Source of the DNA: Bradyrhizobium diazoefficiens
Lineage (GTDB): Bacteria > Pseudomonadota > Alphaproteobacteria > Rhizobiales > Xanthobacteraceae
Direction: 5' to 3'
Assembly: GCF_016599855.1 (NCBI RefSeq)
Contig: NZ_CP067041.1
Location: forward strand, 186,001 to 250,000
Length of the DNA: 64,000 bases
In this document: in pieces, positions 9,616 to 19,165 of the stretch
How positions within the stretch are numbered: the stretch's first letter is position 1
Layout of the letters: each line of letters starts with the position of its first letter
The notes under the pieces: model-generated
Seen by the model: only the letters and a program-made list of their open reading frames with translations
What the model was told of the DNA's origin: nothing
Databases searched by the model: none
Made by a program: the position numbers and the translations under genes

Positions 9616-9652
9616 TATCCCCAGCCCGCCAGACAGCCGGGCGCAAGGCCGG

Positions 9653-10096
9653 ATGCCGGGCATGTTTGAGGACGTCTATCTCTGGATCAAGGCGGTGCAT
9701 GTGATCGCTGTCATCTCCTGGATGGCCGGCATGCTCTATCTGCCGCGGCTGTTCGTCTATCACTGCAAGGCCGAGATCGGCTCGAAGCAGTCCGAAACCT
9801 TCAAAATCATGGAACGCCGGCTGCTCAAGGCGATCATCAATCCGGCAATGGGTGTGACCTGGCTCGCCGGGCTCTATCTGGCCTGGGCCGGCCACTGGTT
9901 CTCGTTCGGCTGGCTGCACGTAAAACTGGCAATGGTCCTCGCGATGTCCGCGCTCCACGGCTTTTTGTCCCGCTGGCTTAGGGATTTCGCTGCCGACCGG
10001 CGCCCGCATAGCCAGAAATTCTTTCGGATTATCAATGAGGTGCCGACCGTTCTGATGATCATCATCGTTATCATGGTGATCGTGAAGCCGTTCTAG
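9653..10096 (+). CDS. hemJ: HemJ, protoporphyrinogen oxidase
   Basis: A 147-residue inner-membrane protein of the HemJ/UPF0093 family, which oxidises protoporphyrinogen IX in haem synthesis. About four membrane helices are visible. The family's conserved His and Arg occur in KAVHVIAVISWMAG and YLPRLFVYH. The signature LHGFLSRWLRDFA and the C-terminal FFRIINEVPTVLMI are intact. An alternative ATG at 9662 (MFEDVYLWIK) matches the usual family N-terminus better than the one listed. It is the first plus-strand gene right of the predicted origin, followed by rho. Confidence 0.92.
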   Translation: MPGMFEDVYLWIKAVHVIAVISWMAGMLYLPRLFVYHCKAEIGSKQSETFKIMERRLLKAIINPAMGVTWLAGLYLAWAGHWFSFGWLHVKLAMVLAMSALHGFLSRWLRDFAADRRPHSQKFFRIINEVPTVLMIIIVIMVIVKPF

Positions 10097-10346
10097 GCAG
10101 GAATCTGGAACGATCGCTCAGCGCTTCGGCTTGCGGAGTGAGAAGCGATTTTCTATATTGGTCGTATCCCACCCAACGCAGGCGGATGTGGTTGTGTCTG
10201 AGCTTTTCAGAGGCCGGACACCGCATCAGGTTTGAAGCCTCCACCGGCACTTAACCTTGCCAGACCTGCGGACCTTACCTTTCTCGTGTCCGCATTTCAG
10301 AGCCTCCTCGCACCCCCTTCCAAGGTTACCCCACAGGACCACCCCA

Positions 10347-11612
10347 ATGCGGGAAATTAAACTCCAAGACCTCAAGTCGAAGACGCCGGCCGAGCTCGTC
10401 TCGTTCGCGGAAGAGAATGGGGTCGAGAATGCCAGCACCATGCGCAAGCAGGAGCTGCTGTTCGCCATCCTCAAGCAGCTTGCACTCGCCGAGACCGACA
10501 TCGTCGGCGAGGGCGTCGTCGAAGTGCTCTCCGACGGGTTCGGATTCCTTCGTTCGCCCGATGCGAATTATCTGCCGGGCCCTGATGACATCTACGTCTC
10601 GCCCTCGCAGATCCGCCGTTTCGGCCTGCGCACCGGCGACACCATCGAAGGCCACATTCGCAGCCCGAAAGAGGGCGAGCGCTATTTTGCGCTCCTGAAG
10701 GTCAATACGCTCAATTTCGAGGACCCGGAAAAGGCCAAGCACAAGGTCAATTTCGACAACCTCACGCCGCTGTTTCCGAATCAGCGTTTCCGGATGGAAA
10801 TCGACGATCCGACGCGGAAAGACCTGTCGGCGCGCGTCATCGACATCGTCGCACCGATTGGCAAAGGCCAGCGCGCGCTGATCGTCGCCCCGCCGCGCAC
10901 CGGTAAAACCGTGCTGATGCAGAACATCGCGCATTCGATCACGCACAATCATCCCGAATGCTATCTGATCGTGCTGCTGATCGACGAGCGTCCGGAAGAA
11001 GTCACGGACATGCAGCGCTCGGTGAAGGGCGAAGTCGTGTCCTCGACCTTCGACGAACCGGCGGTGCGTCACGTCCAGGTCGCCGAGATGGTGATCGAGA
11101 AGGCCAAGCGCCTAGTCGAGCATGGCCGCGATGTCGTGATCCTGCTCGATTCGATCACGCGCCTGGGTCGCGCCTACAACACGGTGGTGCCGTCATCCGG
11201 TAAGGTGCTGACCGGCGGTGTCGACGCCAACGCGCTGCAGCGGCCGAAGCGCTTCTTCGGTGCCGCCCGCAACATCGAGGAGGGCGGTTCGCTGACCATC
11301 ATCGCGACCGCACTGGTCGACACCGGCAGCCGCATGGACGAAGTCATCTTCGAAGAATTCAAGGGCACCGGTAATTCGGAACTGATCCTGGACCGCAAGG
11401 TCTCGGACAAGCGCACCTTCCCGGCGATCGACATCTCCCGCTCCGGCACCCGCAAGGAGGAGCTCATCACCGACAATCAGGTGCTGAAGAAGATGTACGT
11501 GCTTCGCCGCATCCTGAATCCGATGGGCACGATGGACGCGATCGACTTCCTGCTCGACAAGCTGCGCTCGACCAAGAGCAATTCGGAGTTCTTCGACTCC
11601 ATGAACACATGA
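10347..11612 (+). CDS. rho: Rho transcription termination factor
   Basis: A 421-residue hexameric RNA helicase that ends transcription at Rho-dependent sites. The N-terminal helical domain opens with [18 protein letters not shown]. The cold-shock-like RNA-binding domain holds [27 protein letters not shown]. The ATPase P-loop APPRTGKT lies near residue 182, and the Q/R loop regions follow. The start is the ATG at 10347, preceded by AGGA, rather than an upstream in-frame ATG at 10257 that would add 30 Pro-rich residues. A factor-independent hairpin terminator follows the stop. Confidence 0.97.
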   Translation: MREIKLQDLKSKTPAELVSFAEENGVENASTMRKQELLFAILKQLALAETDIVGEGVVEVLSDGFGFLRSPDANYLPGPDDIYVSPSQIRRFGLRTGDTIEGHIRSPKEGERYFALLKVNTLNFEDPEKAKHKVNFDNLTPLFPNQRFRMEIDDPTRKDLSARVIDIVAPIGKGQRALIVAPPRTGKTVLMQNIAHSITHNHPECYLIVLLIDERPEEVTDMQRSVKGEVVSSTFDEPAVRHVQVAEMVIEKAKRLVEHGRDVVILLDSITRLGRAYNTVVPSSGKVLTGGVDANALQRPKRFFGAARNIEEGGSLTIIATALVDTGSRMDEVIFEEFKGTGNSELILDRKVSDKRTFPAIDISRSGTRKEELITDNQVLKKMYVLRRILNPMGTMDAIDFLLDKLRSTKSNSEFFDSMNT

Positions 11613-11635
11613 GCCAGGCCGCGGCAAAAGTTTGG

Positions 11636-11667
11636 AGGGCGCCTTCTGGCGCCCTTTTTCTTTTTTG
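11636..11667 (+). terminator. intrinsic terminator after rho
   Basis: The stem AGGGCGCC / GGCGCCCT with loop TTCT (11636-11655) is followed by TTTTTCTTTTTT. It lies 24 bp after the rho stop codon and separates rho from mnmE. Confidence 0.9.
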
Positions 11668-11910
11668 CGGCTCTGTTGCGGGCAGGGTGCAGCATGGCGA
11701 GGGGGACACCAATCCGACGTTCAATAAGCTATCGATCTCTCGTAATATTTGATTTTTTTGGCCGATTGGCTCGGGCCGAGGTTACTTTGCAGGAGAATGC
11801 TGCGCTCGATATTGCATTGCAAAATGGTCGTTGCTGCACGCCGGAGTGCAGCAAAACCGTCAGCGAAAACAGCCCGTTTGCCTTTTCTCTGTCAGGCGGA
11901 CAAATAGGCC
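11668..11910. other. rho-mnmE intergenic region with hairpin
   Basis: A locally AT-rich stretch (11740-11830) that probably carries the mnmE promoter. At 11831-11854 the nine-base arms TTGCTGCAC and GTGCAGCAA enclose GCCGGA and are followed by AAAA. In mnmE mRNA this would form a hairpin about 60 bases before the start. No reading frame here looks like a gene. Confidence 0.6.
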
Positions 11911-13257
11911 ATGCATCCGCGAGACCAGACCATCTTTGCGCTGTCGTCCGGCCGTCCGCCGAGCGCGATCGCCATGGTGCGTGTCTCGGGCCCGCAAGCC
12001 GGCCTGGTGCTGACGACGCTCGCGGGCAAGCTGCCGGCGCCGCGTCAGGCCAGCCGCCGGCTGCTCCGCGACGGCGCAGGCCAGCCGATCGACGATGCGA
12101 TGGTGCTCTGGTTTCCGGGGCCGGCCAGTGCGACCGGCGAGGACGTCGCCGAATTTCACGTCCATGGCGGCCGCGCCGTGCTGGCCGCACTCTTTGCTTC
12201 GATTTCGATAATTCAGGATACGCGTGCGGCAGAGCCGGGTGAGTTCACGCGGCGCGCCTTCGAGAACGGCAAGCTCGACCTGACCGAAGCCGAGGGCCTC
12301 GACGATCTCATCCACGCCGACACCGATCGTCAGCGCCGCCAGGCGCTGCGGCAGTTGCAAGGACTGCTCGGCCATCGTGCGCGCGACTGGCGCGAGCGCA
12401 TCATCGAAGCATCAGCGTTGATCGAGGCCGGTATCGATTTTTCCGACGAGGGCGATGTGCCTGCCGAGTTGATGGCGCCGGCGGTGAAAGCGATCAAAGC
12501 GCTTCACGACGAAATCGCAGAGGTCCTTGCGGCACAGGGACATTCTGAACGCCTACGCGACGGCCTTGTGGTCGCGATCGCGGGCAAGCCGAATGTCGGC
12601 AAGTCGACGCTCATGAATCAGCTGGCGCGGCGCGAGGTCGCGATCGTCTCGCCCCATGCCGGCACGACGCGCGACGTTATCGAGGTACAGCTCGATGTCG
12701 ACGGCTACCCTGTCACGGTCATCGACACTGCCGGCATTCGCGAGACCGAAGATCCCGTCGAGCAGGAAGGCGTGCGCCGCGCGCGGGCGCGGGCTGAAGA
12801 TGCCGACTTGGTGCTGTGGCTAGTGGAGGGCGCGCGTGTCGCCGACCCGGATGCGATGCGGTCGGTGCGGACGTCCGGCGAGGGCCATCGGTCCAGCGGC
12901 TCGGTCTGGATTGTGCGCAACAAGATCGATCTTGGCGACGCCGGGCCGCACGGCGAGTTCGGGATCTCGGCCAGCCGAGGCGACGGCATTCCCGAGCTGA
13001 TCGAGGCGCTGGTGAAATTTGCCGCCGACTTCTTCGGAACCAGCGAGGGCGCATTGGTCACCCGCGCCCGCCAGCGGGATCTGTTGAGCCGGGCCGCGGA
13101 CAGCTTGCGCCGGAGTCTGGAGCTAGTAGACGAGGGCGAGGAGCTCGCCGCCGAAGAGCTGCGAGCCGCCGCTTATGCCTTGGGCCGGCTGCTCGGCCGG
13201 GTCGACGTCGAGGACGTCCTTGGGGCCATCTTCCAGAAATTCTGTATTGGAAAGTAG
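11911..13257 (+). CDS. mnmE: MnmE (TrmE), tRNA wobble-uridine modification GTPase
   Basis: A 448-residue GTPase that, with MnmG, adds the aminomethyl-type group to U34 of certain tRNAs. The N-terminal formyl-THF-binding domain begins [20 protein letters not shown]. The G1 motif GKPNVGKS lies near residue 227, followed by G3 DTAG and G4 NKID. The C-terminal FCIGK supplies the catalytic Cys. It is the partner of the adjacent mnmG, and the two start a plus-strand cluster with rsmG, parA and parB. Confidence 0.97.
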   Translation: MHPRDQTIFALSSGRPPSAIAMVRVSGPQAGLVLTTLAGKLPAPRQASRRLLRDGAGQPIDDAMVLWFPGPASATGEDVAEFHVHGGRAVLAALFASISIIQDTRAAEPGEFTRRAFENGKLDLTEAEGLDDLIHADTDRQRRQALRQLQGLLGHRARDWRERIIEASALIEAGIDFSDEGDVPAELMAPAVKAIKALHDEIAEVLAAQGHSERLRDGLVVAIAGKPNVGKSTLMNQLARREVAIVSPHAGTTRDVIEVQLDVDGYPVTVIDTAGIRETEDPVEQEGVRRARARAEDADLVLWLVEGARVADPDAMRSVRTSGEGHRSSGSVWIVRNKIDLGDAGPHGEFGISASRGDGIPELIEALVKFAADFFGTSEGALVTRARQRDLLSRAADSLRRSLELVDEGEELAAEELRAAAYALGRLLGRVDVEDVLGAIFQKFCIGK

Positions 13258-13298
13258 GGCTAGTTCTTCAATCTAGATAGCGCTTATTCCATCGTCTG

Positions 13299-13314
13299 TG
13301 TTTCACGTGAAACG
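13299..13314. promoter_or_regulatory. parS centromere site 1
   Basis: TGTTTCACGTGAAACG matches the bacterial parS consensus TGTTTCACGTGAAACA at 15 of 16 positions. It lies in the mnmE-mnmG gap, 15 bp from site 2. ParB, encoded 3.8 kb downstream, is expected to load here. Confidence 0.95.
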
Positions 13315-13328
13315 GCGTGGTATGACTT

Positions 13329-13344
13329 CGTTTCACGTGAAACA
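13329..13344. promoter_or_regulatory. parS centromere site 2
   Basis: CGTTTCACGTGAAACA matches parS at 15 of 16 positions. Its centre is exactly 30 bp, about three helical turns, from that of site 1, so ParB would load on the same DNA face. It is 58 bp before the mnmG start and may overlap the mnmG promoter. Confidence 0.95.
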
Positions 13345-13401
13345 ACTGCCTTCTCCAGTTTTGGCTTCCGGCTTTCCCGCCCCTGAGCTAGAAGTCCGCT
13401 C

Positions 13402-15282
13402 ATGCGACCGGAGCGAGAGAGTTTCGACGTTATCGTCATTGGCGGCGGCCACGCCGGCTGTGAGGCCGCGGCTGCGGCTGCCCGGATGGGCGCGGCCACC
13501 GCCCTGGTGACGCACCGTTTCTCCACCGTTGGCGCGATGTCCTGCAATCCCGCAATCGGCGGCCTCGGCAAGGGCCATCTCGTCCGCGAAGTCGATGCCC
13601 TTGACGGTCTGATGGGCCGGGTCGGCGATGCCGGCGGCATCCAGTTTCGGGTCCTCAATCGTCGCAAGGGCCCCGCAGTCCGTGGACCCCGCGCTCAGGC
13701 CGACCGAAAGCTCTATGCCGCGGCCATGCAGGCCGCGATCCGGGAGACCGAAGGTCTTTCCATTATCGAAGGTGAGGCCGACGAGCTGATCGTGGTCGAT
13801 GGCCGAGTCACGGGGCTGCGCCTGGCGGACGGTCGGGTGCTCCGGGCAGGGGCCATCGTCGTCACCACCGGCACCTTCCTGCGCGGTCTGATCCATCTCG
13901 GTGAGAAGAATTGGCCCGCCGGCCGTGTCGATGAGGCCCCGGCGATGGGCCTCTCGACCTCCTTTGAGCGCGCCGGTTTCACCCTCGGGCGGCTCAAGAC
14001 CGGGACTCCGCCGCGCCTCGATGGCTCCACGATCGACTGGTCTGCGGTTGAAATGCAGCCGGGAGACGAACCGCCGGAGCCGTTCTCGGTCATGACCGAG
14101 CGGATCACGACTCCGCAGATCCAGTGCGGCATCACCCGGACCACGGCTGCCACCCATGAGGTGATCCGGGCCAATGTCCATCGCTCCCCGATGTACTCCG
14201 GCCAGATCAAGAGCTCCGGTCCGCGCTATTGCCCCTCGATCGAGGACAAGATCGTCCGCTTCGGCGATCGTGATGGCCATCAGATCTTTCTCGAACCGGA
14301 AGGTCTCGATGATACGACCGTCTATCCCAACGGCATCTCGACCTCGCTGCCGGAGGAGGTCCAGCTCGCGATCCTCGCCAGCATCCCGGGCCTCGAGCGG
14401 GTGAAGATGGTCCGCCCTGGCTATGCCATCGAATACGATCACATCGATCCCCGCGAGCTCGATCCAACCCTGCAGACCAAGCGTCTGCGTGGTCTCTTCC
14501 TGGCCGGCCAGATCAACGGGACCACCGGATACGAAGAGGCCGCCGGGCAGGGCATCGTCGCCGGCTTGAACGCGGCGCTCGCGGCGAGCGGAGCTGCATT
14601 GACGGTGTTCGACCGTGCCGACGGCTATCTCGGGGTGATGATTGACGATCTCGTCACCCGCGGGATCAGCGAGCCCTATCGGATGTTCACCTCCAGGGCC
14701 GAGTACCGGCTGACCCTGCGGGCGGACAATGCCGATCAGCGCCTGACGGAGAAGGGGATTGCACTGGGCTGCGTCGGCAGTGCCCGGACCCAGTACCATC
14801 GGACCAAGATGGATGCCCTGAACGCGGCGCGAACGCTGTCGAAGTCGCTGACCGTCACCCCGAACGAGGCGATCAAGTACGGGCTGTCGCTGAACCGCGA
14901 TGGCCAACGCCGGTCCGCCTTCGAGCTGATGGCCTATCCTGATATCGGCTGGAGCCAGGTCCGTGCGATCTGGCCGGAGCTATCCGCCATGGATTCCGCT
15001 ATCGCTACCCATCTCGAGATCGACGCGAAGTACGATGTCTACCTGGAGCGCCAGAGCGCCGACGTCGCAGCCTTCCGGCGCGACGAGGGGATGGTGCTGT
15101 CGGAGGTCGACTACCAGCAGGTCCCCGGTCTCTCCAATGAGGTGCGTGCCAAGCTGGAGAAGGCACGGCCATTCACGGTCGGCCAGGCCGGCCGGATCGA
15201 TGGCATGACCCCGGCCGCGCTCGGCATTCTCGCGGCCTATCTCCGTCGCGAGGCACGGAAGACCTCCAAGGCAATCGCATAG
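13402..15282 (+). CDS. mnmG: MnmG (GidA), tRNA U34 modification flavoprotein
   Basis: A 626-residue FAD-dependent partner of MnmE in 5-carboxymethylaminomethyl-type modification of tRNA. The dinucleotide-binding motif [11 protein letters not shown] lies at residues 13-23. The signatures [36 protein letters not shown] and [16 protein letters not shown] follow, and the C-terminal MnmE-binding helices are complete. It has an ATG start and typical length. Paired parS sites lie upstream and a third overlaps its 3' border. Confidence 0.97.
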   Translation: MRPERESFDVIVIGGGHAGCEAAAAAARMGAATALVTHRFSTVGAMSCNPAIGGLGKGHLVREVDALDGLMGRVGDAGGIQFRVLNRRKGPAVRGPRAQADRKLYAAAMQAAIRETEGLSIIEGEADELIVVDGRVTGLRLADGRVLRAGAIVVTTGTFLRGLIHLGEKNWPAGRVDEAPAMGLSTSFERAGFTLGRLKTGTPPRLDGSTIDWSAVEMQPGDEPPEPFSVMTERITTPQIQCGITRTTAATHEVIRANVHRSPMYSGQIKSSGPRYCPSIEDKIVRFGDRDGHQIFLEPEGLDDTTVYPNGISTSLPEEVQLAILASIPGLERVKMVRPGYAIEYDHIDPRELDPTLQTKRLRGLFLAGQINGTTGYEEAAGQGIVAGLNAALAASGAALTVFDRADGYLGVMIDDLVTRGISEPYRMFTSRAEYRLTLRADNADQRLTEKGIALGCVGSARTQYHRTKMDALNAARTLSKSLTVTPNEAIKYGLSLNRDGQRRSAFELMAYPDIGWSQVRAIWPELSAMDSAIATHLEIDAKYDVYLERQSADVAAFRRDEGMVLSEVDYQQVPGLSNEVRAKLEKARPFTVGQAGRIDGMTPAALGILAAYLRREARKTSKAIA

Positions 15283-15283
15283 G

Positions 15284-15299
15284 CGTTTCACGTGAAACA
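15284..15299. promoter_or_regulatory. parS centromere site 3, overlapping the rsmG start
   Basis: CGTTTCACGTGAAACA, 15 of 16 matches to parS. It begins two bases after the mnmG stop and contains the GTG used as start of rsmG, so ParB binding covers the rsmG translation start. Confidence 0.95.
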
Positions 15300-16065
15300 G
15301 CGCGGATCCGGCGGGGACAGACCGCTATCGCGACGACTCGGGGCGGGCGAGGGCGCAGCTCGTCGATCCGATCCGGCGCCGGCCAAGCCGAAGCTCGACA
15401 AGGCCGGCGCCAACGATCAGGCACTCGACTCCATCATTGCCGCCGATAAGCGCGAGGCCTTGAGGCTCGCGCCCGTTTCACCCGAAACGGAAGCCCGGCT
15501 CGACCGCTACATCGCTTTGCTCCGGGAGTGGCAGGCCAAGACCAATCTGATCGCGCCCTCGACCTTGCCGCATCTCTGGACCCGGCACATCGCCGATTCG
15601 CTTCAGCTCATGGCTCTCGCGCCATCAGCCAAAAGCTGGGCCGATCTCGGCAGCGGCGGCGGCTTTCCGGGCGTCGTCCTCGCCTGCGCGATGGCGGGGA
15701 CACCCGGTGCTAGCGTGCATCTCGTCGAGCGAATTGCCAAGAAGGCTGCCTTTTTGCGCGAAGCGATCCGCGTCACCACATCTCCGGGGCTCGTACATCT
15801 CGCTGAGATCGGGGATAATGTGGATAGAATCACCGGCCCCGTCGATTGCGTCACCGCGCGCGCTCTGGCTCCGCTACATCAACTCATCGGCTTTGCGGAG
15901 CCGCTGATGCGCCAAGGCGCAAAGGCGCTATTTCTTAAGGGTCAAGATGTAGAGGCTGAATTGACCGAAGCCACTAAATATTGGAATATTCAGCCGCAGC
16001 TCCACCACAGCCGGACTGGCGACGGTTGGATCGTCGAGCTGACATCGGTTGAACGGCGTGGGTGA
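15292..16065 (+). CDS. rsmG: RsmG (GidB), 16S rRNA G527 7-methyltransferase
   Basis: A 257-residue SAM-dependent methyltransferase. The conserved TNLIAPSTLPHLWTRHIADSLQL segment and the SAM-binding motif ADLGSGGGFPGVVLA (about residues 119-133) are clear. The first 45 residues are a basic, Ala-rich extension unlike the usual N-terminus. The only in-frame start giving the full domain is the GTG inside parS site 3; a TTG near 15460 would remove the extension. It lies between mnmG and parA, the usual order. Confidence 0.93.
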   Translation: MKQRGSGGDRPLSRRLGAGEGAARRSDPAPAKPKLDKAGANDQALDSIIAADKREALRLAPVSPETEARLDRYIALLREWQAKTNLIAPSTLPHLWTRHIADSLQLMALAPSAKSWADLGSGGGFPGVVLACAMAGTPGASVHLVERIAKKAAFLREAIRVTTSPGLVHLAEIGDNVDRITGPVDCVTARALAPLHQLIGFAEPLMRQGAKALFLKGQDVEAELTEATKYWNIQPQLHHSRTGDGWIVELTSVERRG

Positions 16066-16092
16066 GCGTTCAGCGGTTGAGTGGGGATTTCA

Positions 16093-16962
16093 ATGACCGT
16101 GATTGACGAGCCGCAGCAAGAGCAGGCTGCCCAAGACCAGGCGGCCGAGGTCCCGCATGGCCACCCGCGCATCCTGGCGCTGGCGAATCAGAAGGGCGGC
16201 GTGGGAAAAACGACCACAGCGATCAATCTTGGCACGGCACTCGCTGCGATCGGCGAGCGCGTCCTGATTGTCGATCTCGACCCGCAGGGCAACGCCTCGA
16301 CCGGCCTCGGCATCGATCGCCGCAACCGTTCCTGCTCCACCTACGACGTGCTGATCGGCGAATCGAGCTTGCGCGAGGCGGTGGTCTCGACGGCGGTGCC
16401 GCGGCTGCACATCGCGCCCTCGACCATGGATCTCTCCGGCCTCGAGCTCGAGCTCGGCACCACGCCCGGCCGCGCCTTCAAGCTGCGCGACGCGATCGGC
16501 GCGCTCAACAACAACGTCTCGCCGGACGCCGACTACACTTATGTGCTGATCGACTGTCCGCCCTCGCTGAACCTGCTCACGGTGAACGCGATGGCCGCGT
16601 CGGACGCGATCCTGGTGCCGCTGCAATGCGAGTTCTTCGCGCTCGAAGGTCTGTCGCAACTGCTGCAGACGGTGGAGCAAGTGCGCTCGACGCTCAATCC
16701 CAACCTGTCGATCCACGGCATCGTGCTGACCATGTTCGACTCGCGCAACAATCTCTCGAACCAGGTCGTCGCCGACGTTCGCCAGTTCATGGGCGAGAAG
16801 GTCTACAAGACGATGATCCCGCGCAACGTGCGAATCTCGGAAGCGCCGTCCTACGGCAAGCCGGTGCTGGTCTACGATCTCAAATGCGTCGGCAGCGAAG
16901 CTTACTTGCGGCTCGCCACCGAGGTGATCCAGCGCGAGCGCGAGCTGCGCGTCACGCATTGA
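16093..16962 (+). CDS. parA: ParA, chromosome-partitioning ATPase
   Basis: A 289-residue deviant Walker A ATPase that moves ParB-parS complexes during segregation. KGGVGKTT lies at residues 34-41, with VLIVDLDPQGNAS and the Walker B segment YVLIDCPPSLNLLT. I start at the ATG at 16093 with GGGGA five bases upstream, rather than the in-frame GTG at 16081. It is followed after a repeat-filled gap by parB. Three parS sites within 3 kb confirm a chromosomal Par system. Confidence 0.96.
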   Translation: MTVIDEPQQEQAAQDQAAEVPHGHPRILALANQKGGVGKTTTAINLGTALAAIGERVLIVDLDPQGNASTGLGIDRRNRSCSTYDVLIGESSLREAVVSTAVPRLHIAPSTMDLSGLELELGTTPGRAFKLRDAIGALNNNVSPDADYTYVLIDCPPSLNLLTVNAMAASDAILVPLQCEFFALEGLSQLLQTVEQVRSTLNPNLSIHGIVLTMFDSRNNLSNQVVADVRQFMGEKVYKTMIPRNVRISEAPSYGKPVLVYDLKCVGSEAYLRLATEVIQRERELRVTH

Positions 16963-16969
16963 CGATGCC

Positions 16970-17059
16970 GTAGGGTGGGCAAAGCGAAGCGTGCCCACCA
17001 AAATAGTTCGATTGAAGGATGGTGGGCACGGCGCGAGGCGCGCCTTTACCGACCCTACG
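16970..17059. repeat. dispersed inverted repeat in the parA-parB gap, copy 1
   Basis: A 90-bp module opening with TAGGGTGGGCAAAGCGAAGC, with GTGCCCACC and GGTGGGCAC inside, and closing with GACCCTACG. The ends are inverted repeats of each other. A second copy, in reverse orientation, lies at 29059-29150 between exonuclease III and lolA. It separates parA from parB without a terminator-like T run. Confidence 0.85.
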
Positions 17060-17116
17060 ATCGAGAGTCTGAATTCAGTTCTGGAGTGCTGCAGCGTGAA
17101 TCCAAGGGAGCTGGCG

Positions 17117-18004
17117 ATGGCCGATGAAGCGCGTTCGCGACTGGGCCGGGGTCTTGCAAGTCTGATCGGCGATGTCGGCGGCGAGGCTCAGCACGTCGAT
17201 CGTCCCCGTGCGCAGCGCAAGGTGCCGATCGAATTCATCAAGGCCAATCCGCGCAATCCGCGCCGGACCTTTTCGGACACCGAGCTCAAGGAGCTCTGCG
17301 AGTCCATCAAGCAGCACGGCGTGATCCAGCCGATCGTGGTGCGTCCGGTGAAGGGCGCGCAGGACCGCTACGAGATCATCGCCGGCGAACGGCGTTGGCG
17401 CGCCTCGCAGATGGCGGGCCTGCATGAAGTGCCGATCGTGCCGGTCGACATCAGCGACAGTGATGCGCTCGAATTCGCGATCGTCGAAAACGTGCAGCGC
17501 GAAGACCTCAACCCGATGGAAGAGGCGCAGGGCTATCACGCGCTCGCCAACGAGTTCAAACGTAGCCAGGACGATATCGCCAAAGTCGTCGGCAAGAGCC
17601 GTAGCCACGTCGCCAATATGATGCGGCTGACGAAGCTGCCGGCCGAGGTGCAGGCCTTTATCGCGACCGGCGAGCTGACCGCCGGTCACGCCCGCGCGCT
17701 GATCGGCGTGCCCGATCCGCTCGCCGCCGCCAAGCGCATCGTCCAGGAGGGCCTCAACGTCCGTCAGGCCGAGGCACTTGCGCATGAAGAAGGCGTGCCG
17801 GAGCGGAAGCCGCAGAAGGCGCGTGCCACGGGCGGAAAGGAAAAGGACGCGGACACGATCGATCTCGAGAAGCGCGTCAGCGACGCTCTCGGCCTCAAGG
17901 TCACCGTGAGCCACCGCGACCCCGGCGGCTCCGTGCAGATCAACTACCGCAACCTCGATCAGCTCGACGAGGTGATGAAGCGGCTGGCCAAGGGCGCGCT
18001 GTAG
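17117..18004 (+). CDS. parB: ParB, centromere-binding CTPase
   Basis: A 295-residue protein that binds parS and slides along DNA as a CTP clamp. The N-terminal ParA-contact motif is RSRLGRGLASLIG (residues 6-18). The CTP-binding motif GERRWRAS lies near residue 94, and a helix-turn-helix around residues 150-180 contains VGKSRSHVANMMRLTKLP. The dimerisation domain is C-terminal. The start is the ATG at 17117 with AAGGGAG six bases upstream; an open frame from 16991 is repeat sequence read through. Its target parS sites are in this window. Confidence 0.96.
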   Translation: MADEARSRLGRGLASLIGDVGGEAQHVDRPRAQRKVPIEFIKANPRNPRRTFSDTELKELCESIKQHGVIQPIVVRPVKGAQDRYEIIAGERRWRASQMAGLHEVPIVPVDISDSDALEFAIVENVQREDLNPMEEAQGYHALANEFKRSQDDIAKVVGKSRSHVANMMRLTKLPAEVQAFIATGELTAGHARALIGVPDPLAAAKRIVQEGLNVRQAEALAHEEGVPERKPQKARATGGKEKDADTIDLEKRVSDALGLKVTVSHRDPGGSVQINYRNLDQLDEVMKRLAKGAL

Positions 18005-18020
18005 GCCGCCGCAATCTCCT

Positions 18021-18107
18021 CGTCATTGCGAGCGCAGCGAAGCAATCCAGAATCTTTCCGCGGAGAGACTCTGGATTGCTTGGTCGCTTGCGCTCCTCGC
18101 AATGACG
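18021..18107. repeat. dispersed inverted repeat between parB and holA
   Basis: An 87-bp imperfect palindrome. CGTCATTGCGAGCG at the left faces CTCGCAATGACG at the right, and GAAGCAATCCAGA faces TCTGGATTGCTT in the middle. It occupies the gap between convergent parB and holA. Repeats of this form are common in Bradyrhizobium intergenic DNA. Confidence 0.85.
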
Positions 18108-18123
18108 TAGAGAGAGCGGCGGC

Positions 18124-19152
18124 TCAGCCCCGCCGCTTCGCATTCGCGGCGATTGCCATCAGCGTACGCTGAGCGATGGCGCCGGCCAGCGTCGATTGCT
18201 TGCGGGTGTCGAGCGCGGCGGTCGCCAGCTGCTCGATGATGACGGCGAGCCTTGCCACGCTGAAATTGCGCAGCGCCGTTTCCACCGCGGACTTTCGTGA
18301 AAAATGCAGCCGCGGAAAGCCGCCGTCGAGAACAGTGGAAGCCGGCGTGCCGTCGGCGATGGCGAGGGCGGATTTGTGCAGCCACGCCGCCTGCCGCTGC
18401 GCAGCCGAGATGATCACGCCGGGATAGGTGCCGGCGATCATCGCCTTTGCGAACTCGGTCTCGACGACATCAGGCCGGCCGGCGAAGGCGCCGTCGACGA
18501 TCGGATCGAGCTTCAGCTCGGACGCATCGGCGACCACGGACATGACGTCGTCCAGTGTGATCTCGCCTTTGCCGTGGGCGTAGAGGGTGAGCTTGCGCAG
18601 CTCGTTGCGCGAGGCCTGGCGATCGCCGCCGAGGAACGACATCAGTGCGGCGCGGGCATCCTGTGCGATGCGTAAGTTGGCGATGCGGAGCTCGTCCTCC
18701 ATCAATTTCGCCAAATCGCGCTCGGAATCGGGATAACAGCCGATCGCCACAGCCGTCTTGGCTTTCTCGCAGACCTTGCGCAGCGGCGATTCAGGGCGCA
18801 GCTCGCCCGCTTCAATCACGATGCGGCAATCCTTCACGCTCATCTCCGCCAGCGTGTCGACGCCGGCAGCAAAGCTGCGCGAGCCGGCGCGGATCCGGAT
18901 GGCGCGGCGGCCGCCGAACAGCGGCACGGTCATGGCTTCGTCGACGAGACGTGACGGTTCGGCCGAGAGCTCGTCGCCGTCGAGCTTGACCAGTGAGAAA
19001 GGATCGTTGGGATCGTCGACGGCCGAGGCAATCAGTGCATCGGCGCGCTCGCGCACGAGGCCGGCATCGGGACCGTAGAGCAGGATGATCGGACGGCCCG
19101 CATCGGGACGGGCGAGGAAGGCGTCGATCTCTTTTCCGCGCAGCGCGACCAT
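18124..19152 (-). CDS. holA: HolA, DNA polymerase III delta subunit
   Basis: A 342-residue clamp-loader subunit that opens the beta sliding clamp. The N-terminal ILLYGPDAGLVRERADALI segment, with its degenerate P-loop, matches the family, as do the helical middle and the C-terminal collar domain. It is the last gene of the leuS-lptE-holA operon, a conserved trio. A palindromic repeat separates it from lptE. Confidence 0.92.
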   Translation of the reverse strand: MVALRGKEIDAFLARPDAGRPIILLYGPDAGLVRERADALIASAVDDPNDPFSLVKLDGDELSAEPSRLVDEAMTVPLFGGRRAIRIRAGSRSFAAGVDTLAEMSVKDCRIVIEAGELRPESPLRKVCEKAKTAVAIGCYPDSERDLAKLMEDELRIANLRIAQDARAALMSFLGGDRQASRNELRKLTLYAHGKGEITLDDVMSVVADASELKLDPIVDGAFAGRPDVVETEFAKAMIAGTYPGVIISAAQRQAAWLHKSALAIADGTPASTVLDGGFPRLHFSRKSAVETALRNFSVARLAVIIEQLATAALDTRKQSTLAGAIAQRTLMAIAANAKRRG

Positions 19153-19165
19153 GTTGCCTCAGGGA

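Larger units (their letters stand above)
9202..9652. other. predicted chromosomal replication origin (oriC) region
   Basis: A 451-bp non-coding divergent region between PPSR (minus) and hemJ (plus). Four GANTC sites, the CcrM methylation target, lie within 49 bp at 9504, 9526, 9540 and 9548. The last two sit inside an AT-rich palindrome (9535-9563). DnaA-box-like sequences (7 of 9 matches to TTATCCACA or its reverse) are TGTGGATTT at 9232-9240 and CTATCCCCA at 9615-9623, with weaker ones at 9242 and 9509. A CtrA-like TTAA-N7-TTAC is at 9601-9615. The locus is syntenic with the mapped origins of Sinorhizobium and Caulobacter (next to the hemE/PPSR block). Origin function is inference. Confidence 0.6.

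Noticed and set aside
13333..14907. 524-codon frame antisense to mnmG
   Set aside because: Shadow of mnmG.
15474..15489. CGTTTCACCCGAAACG as a fourth parS
   Set aside because: Two mismatches at the central CG pair that ParB needs; it lies in codons for the conserved PVSPETE of RsmG.
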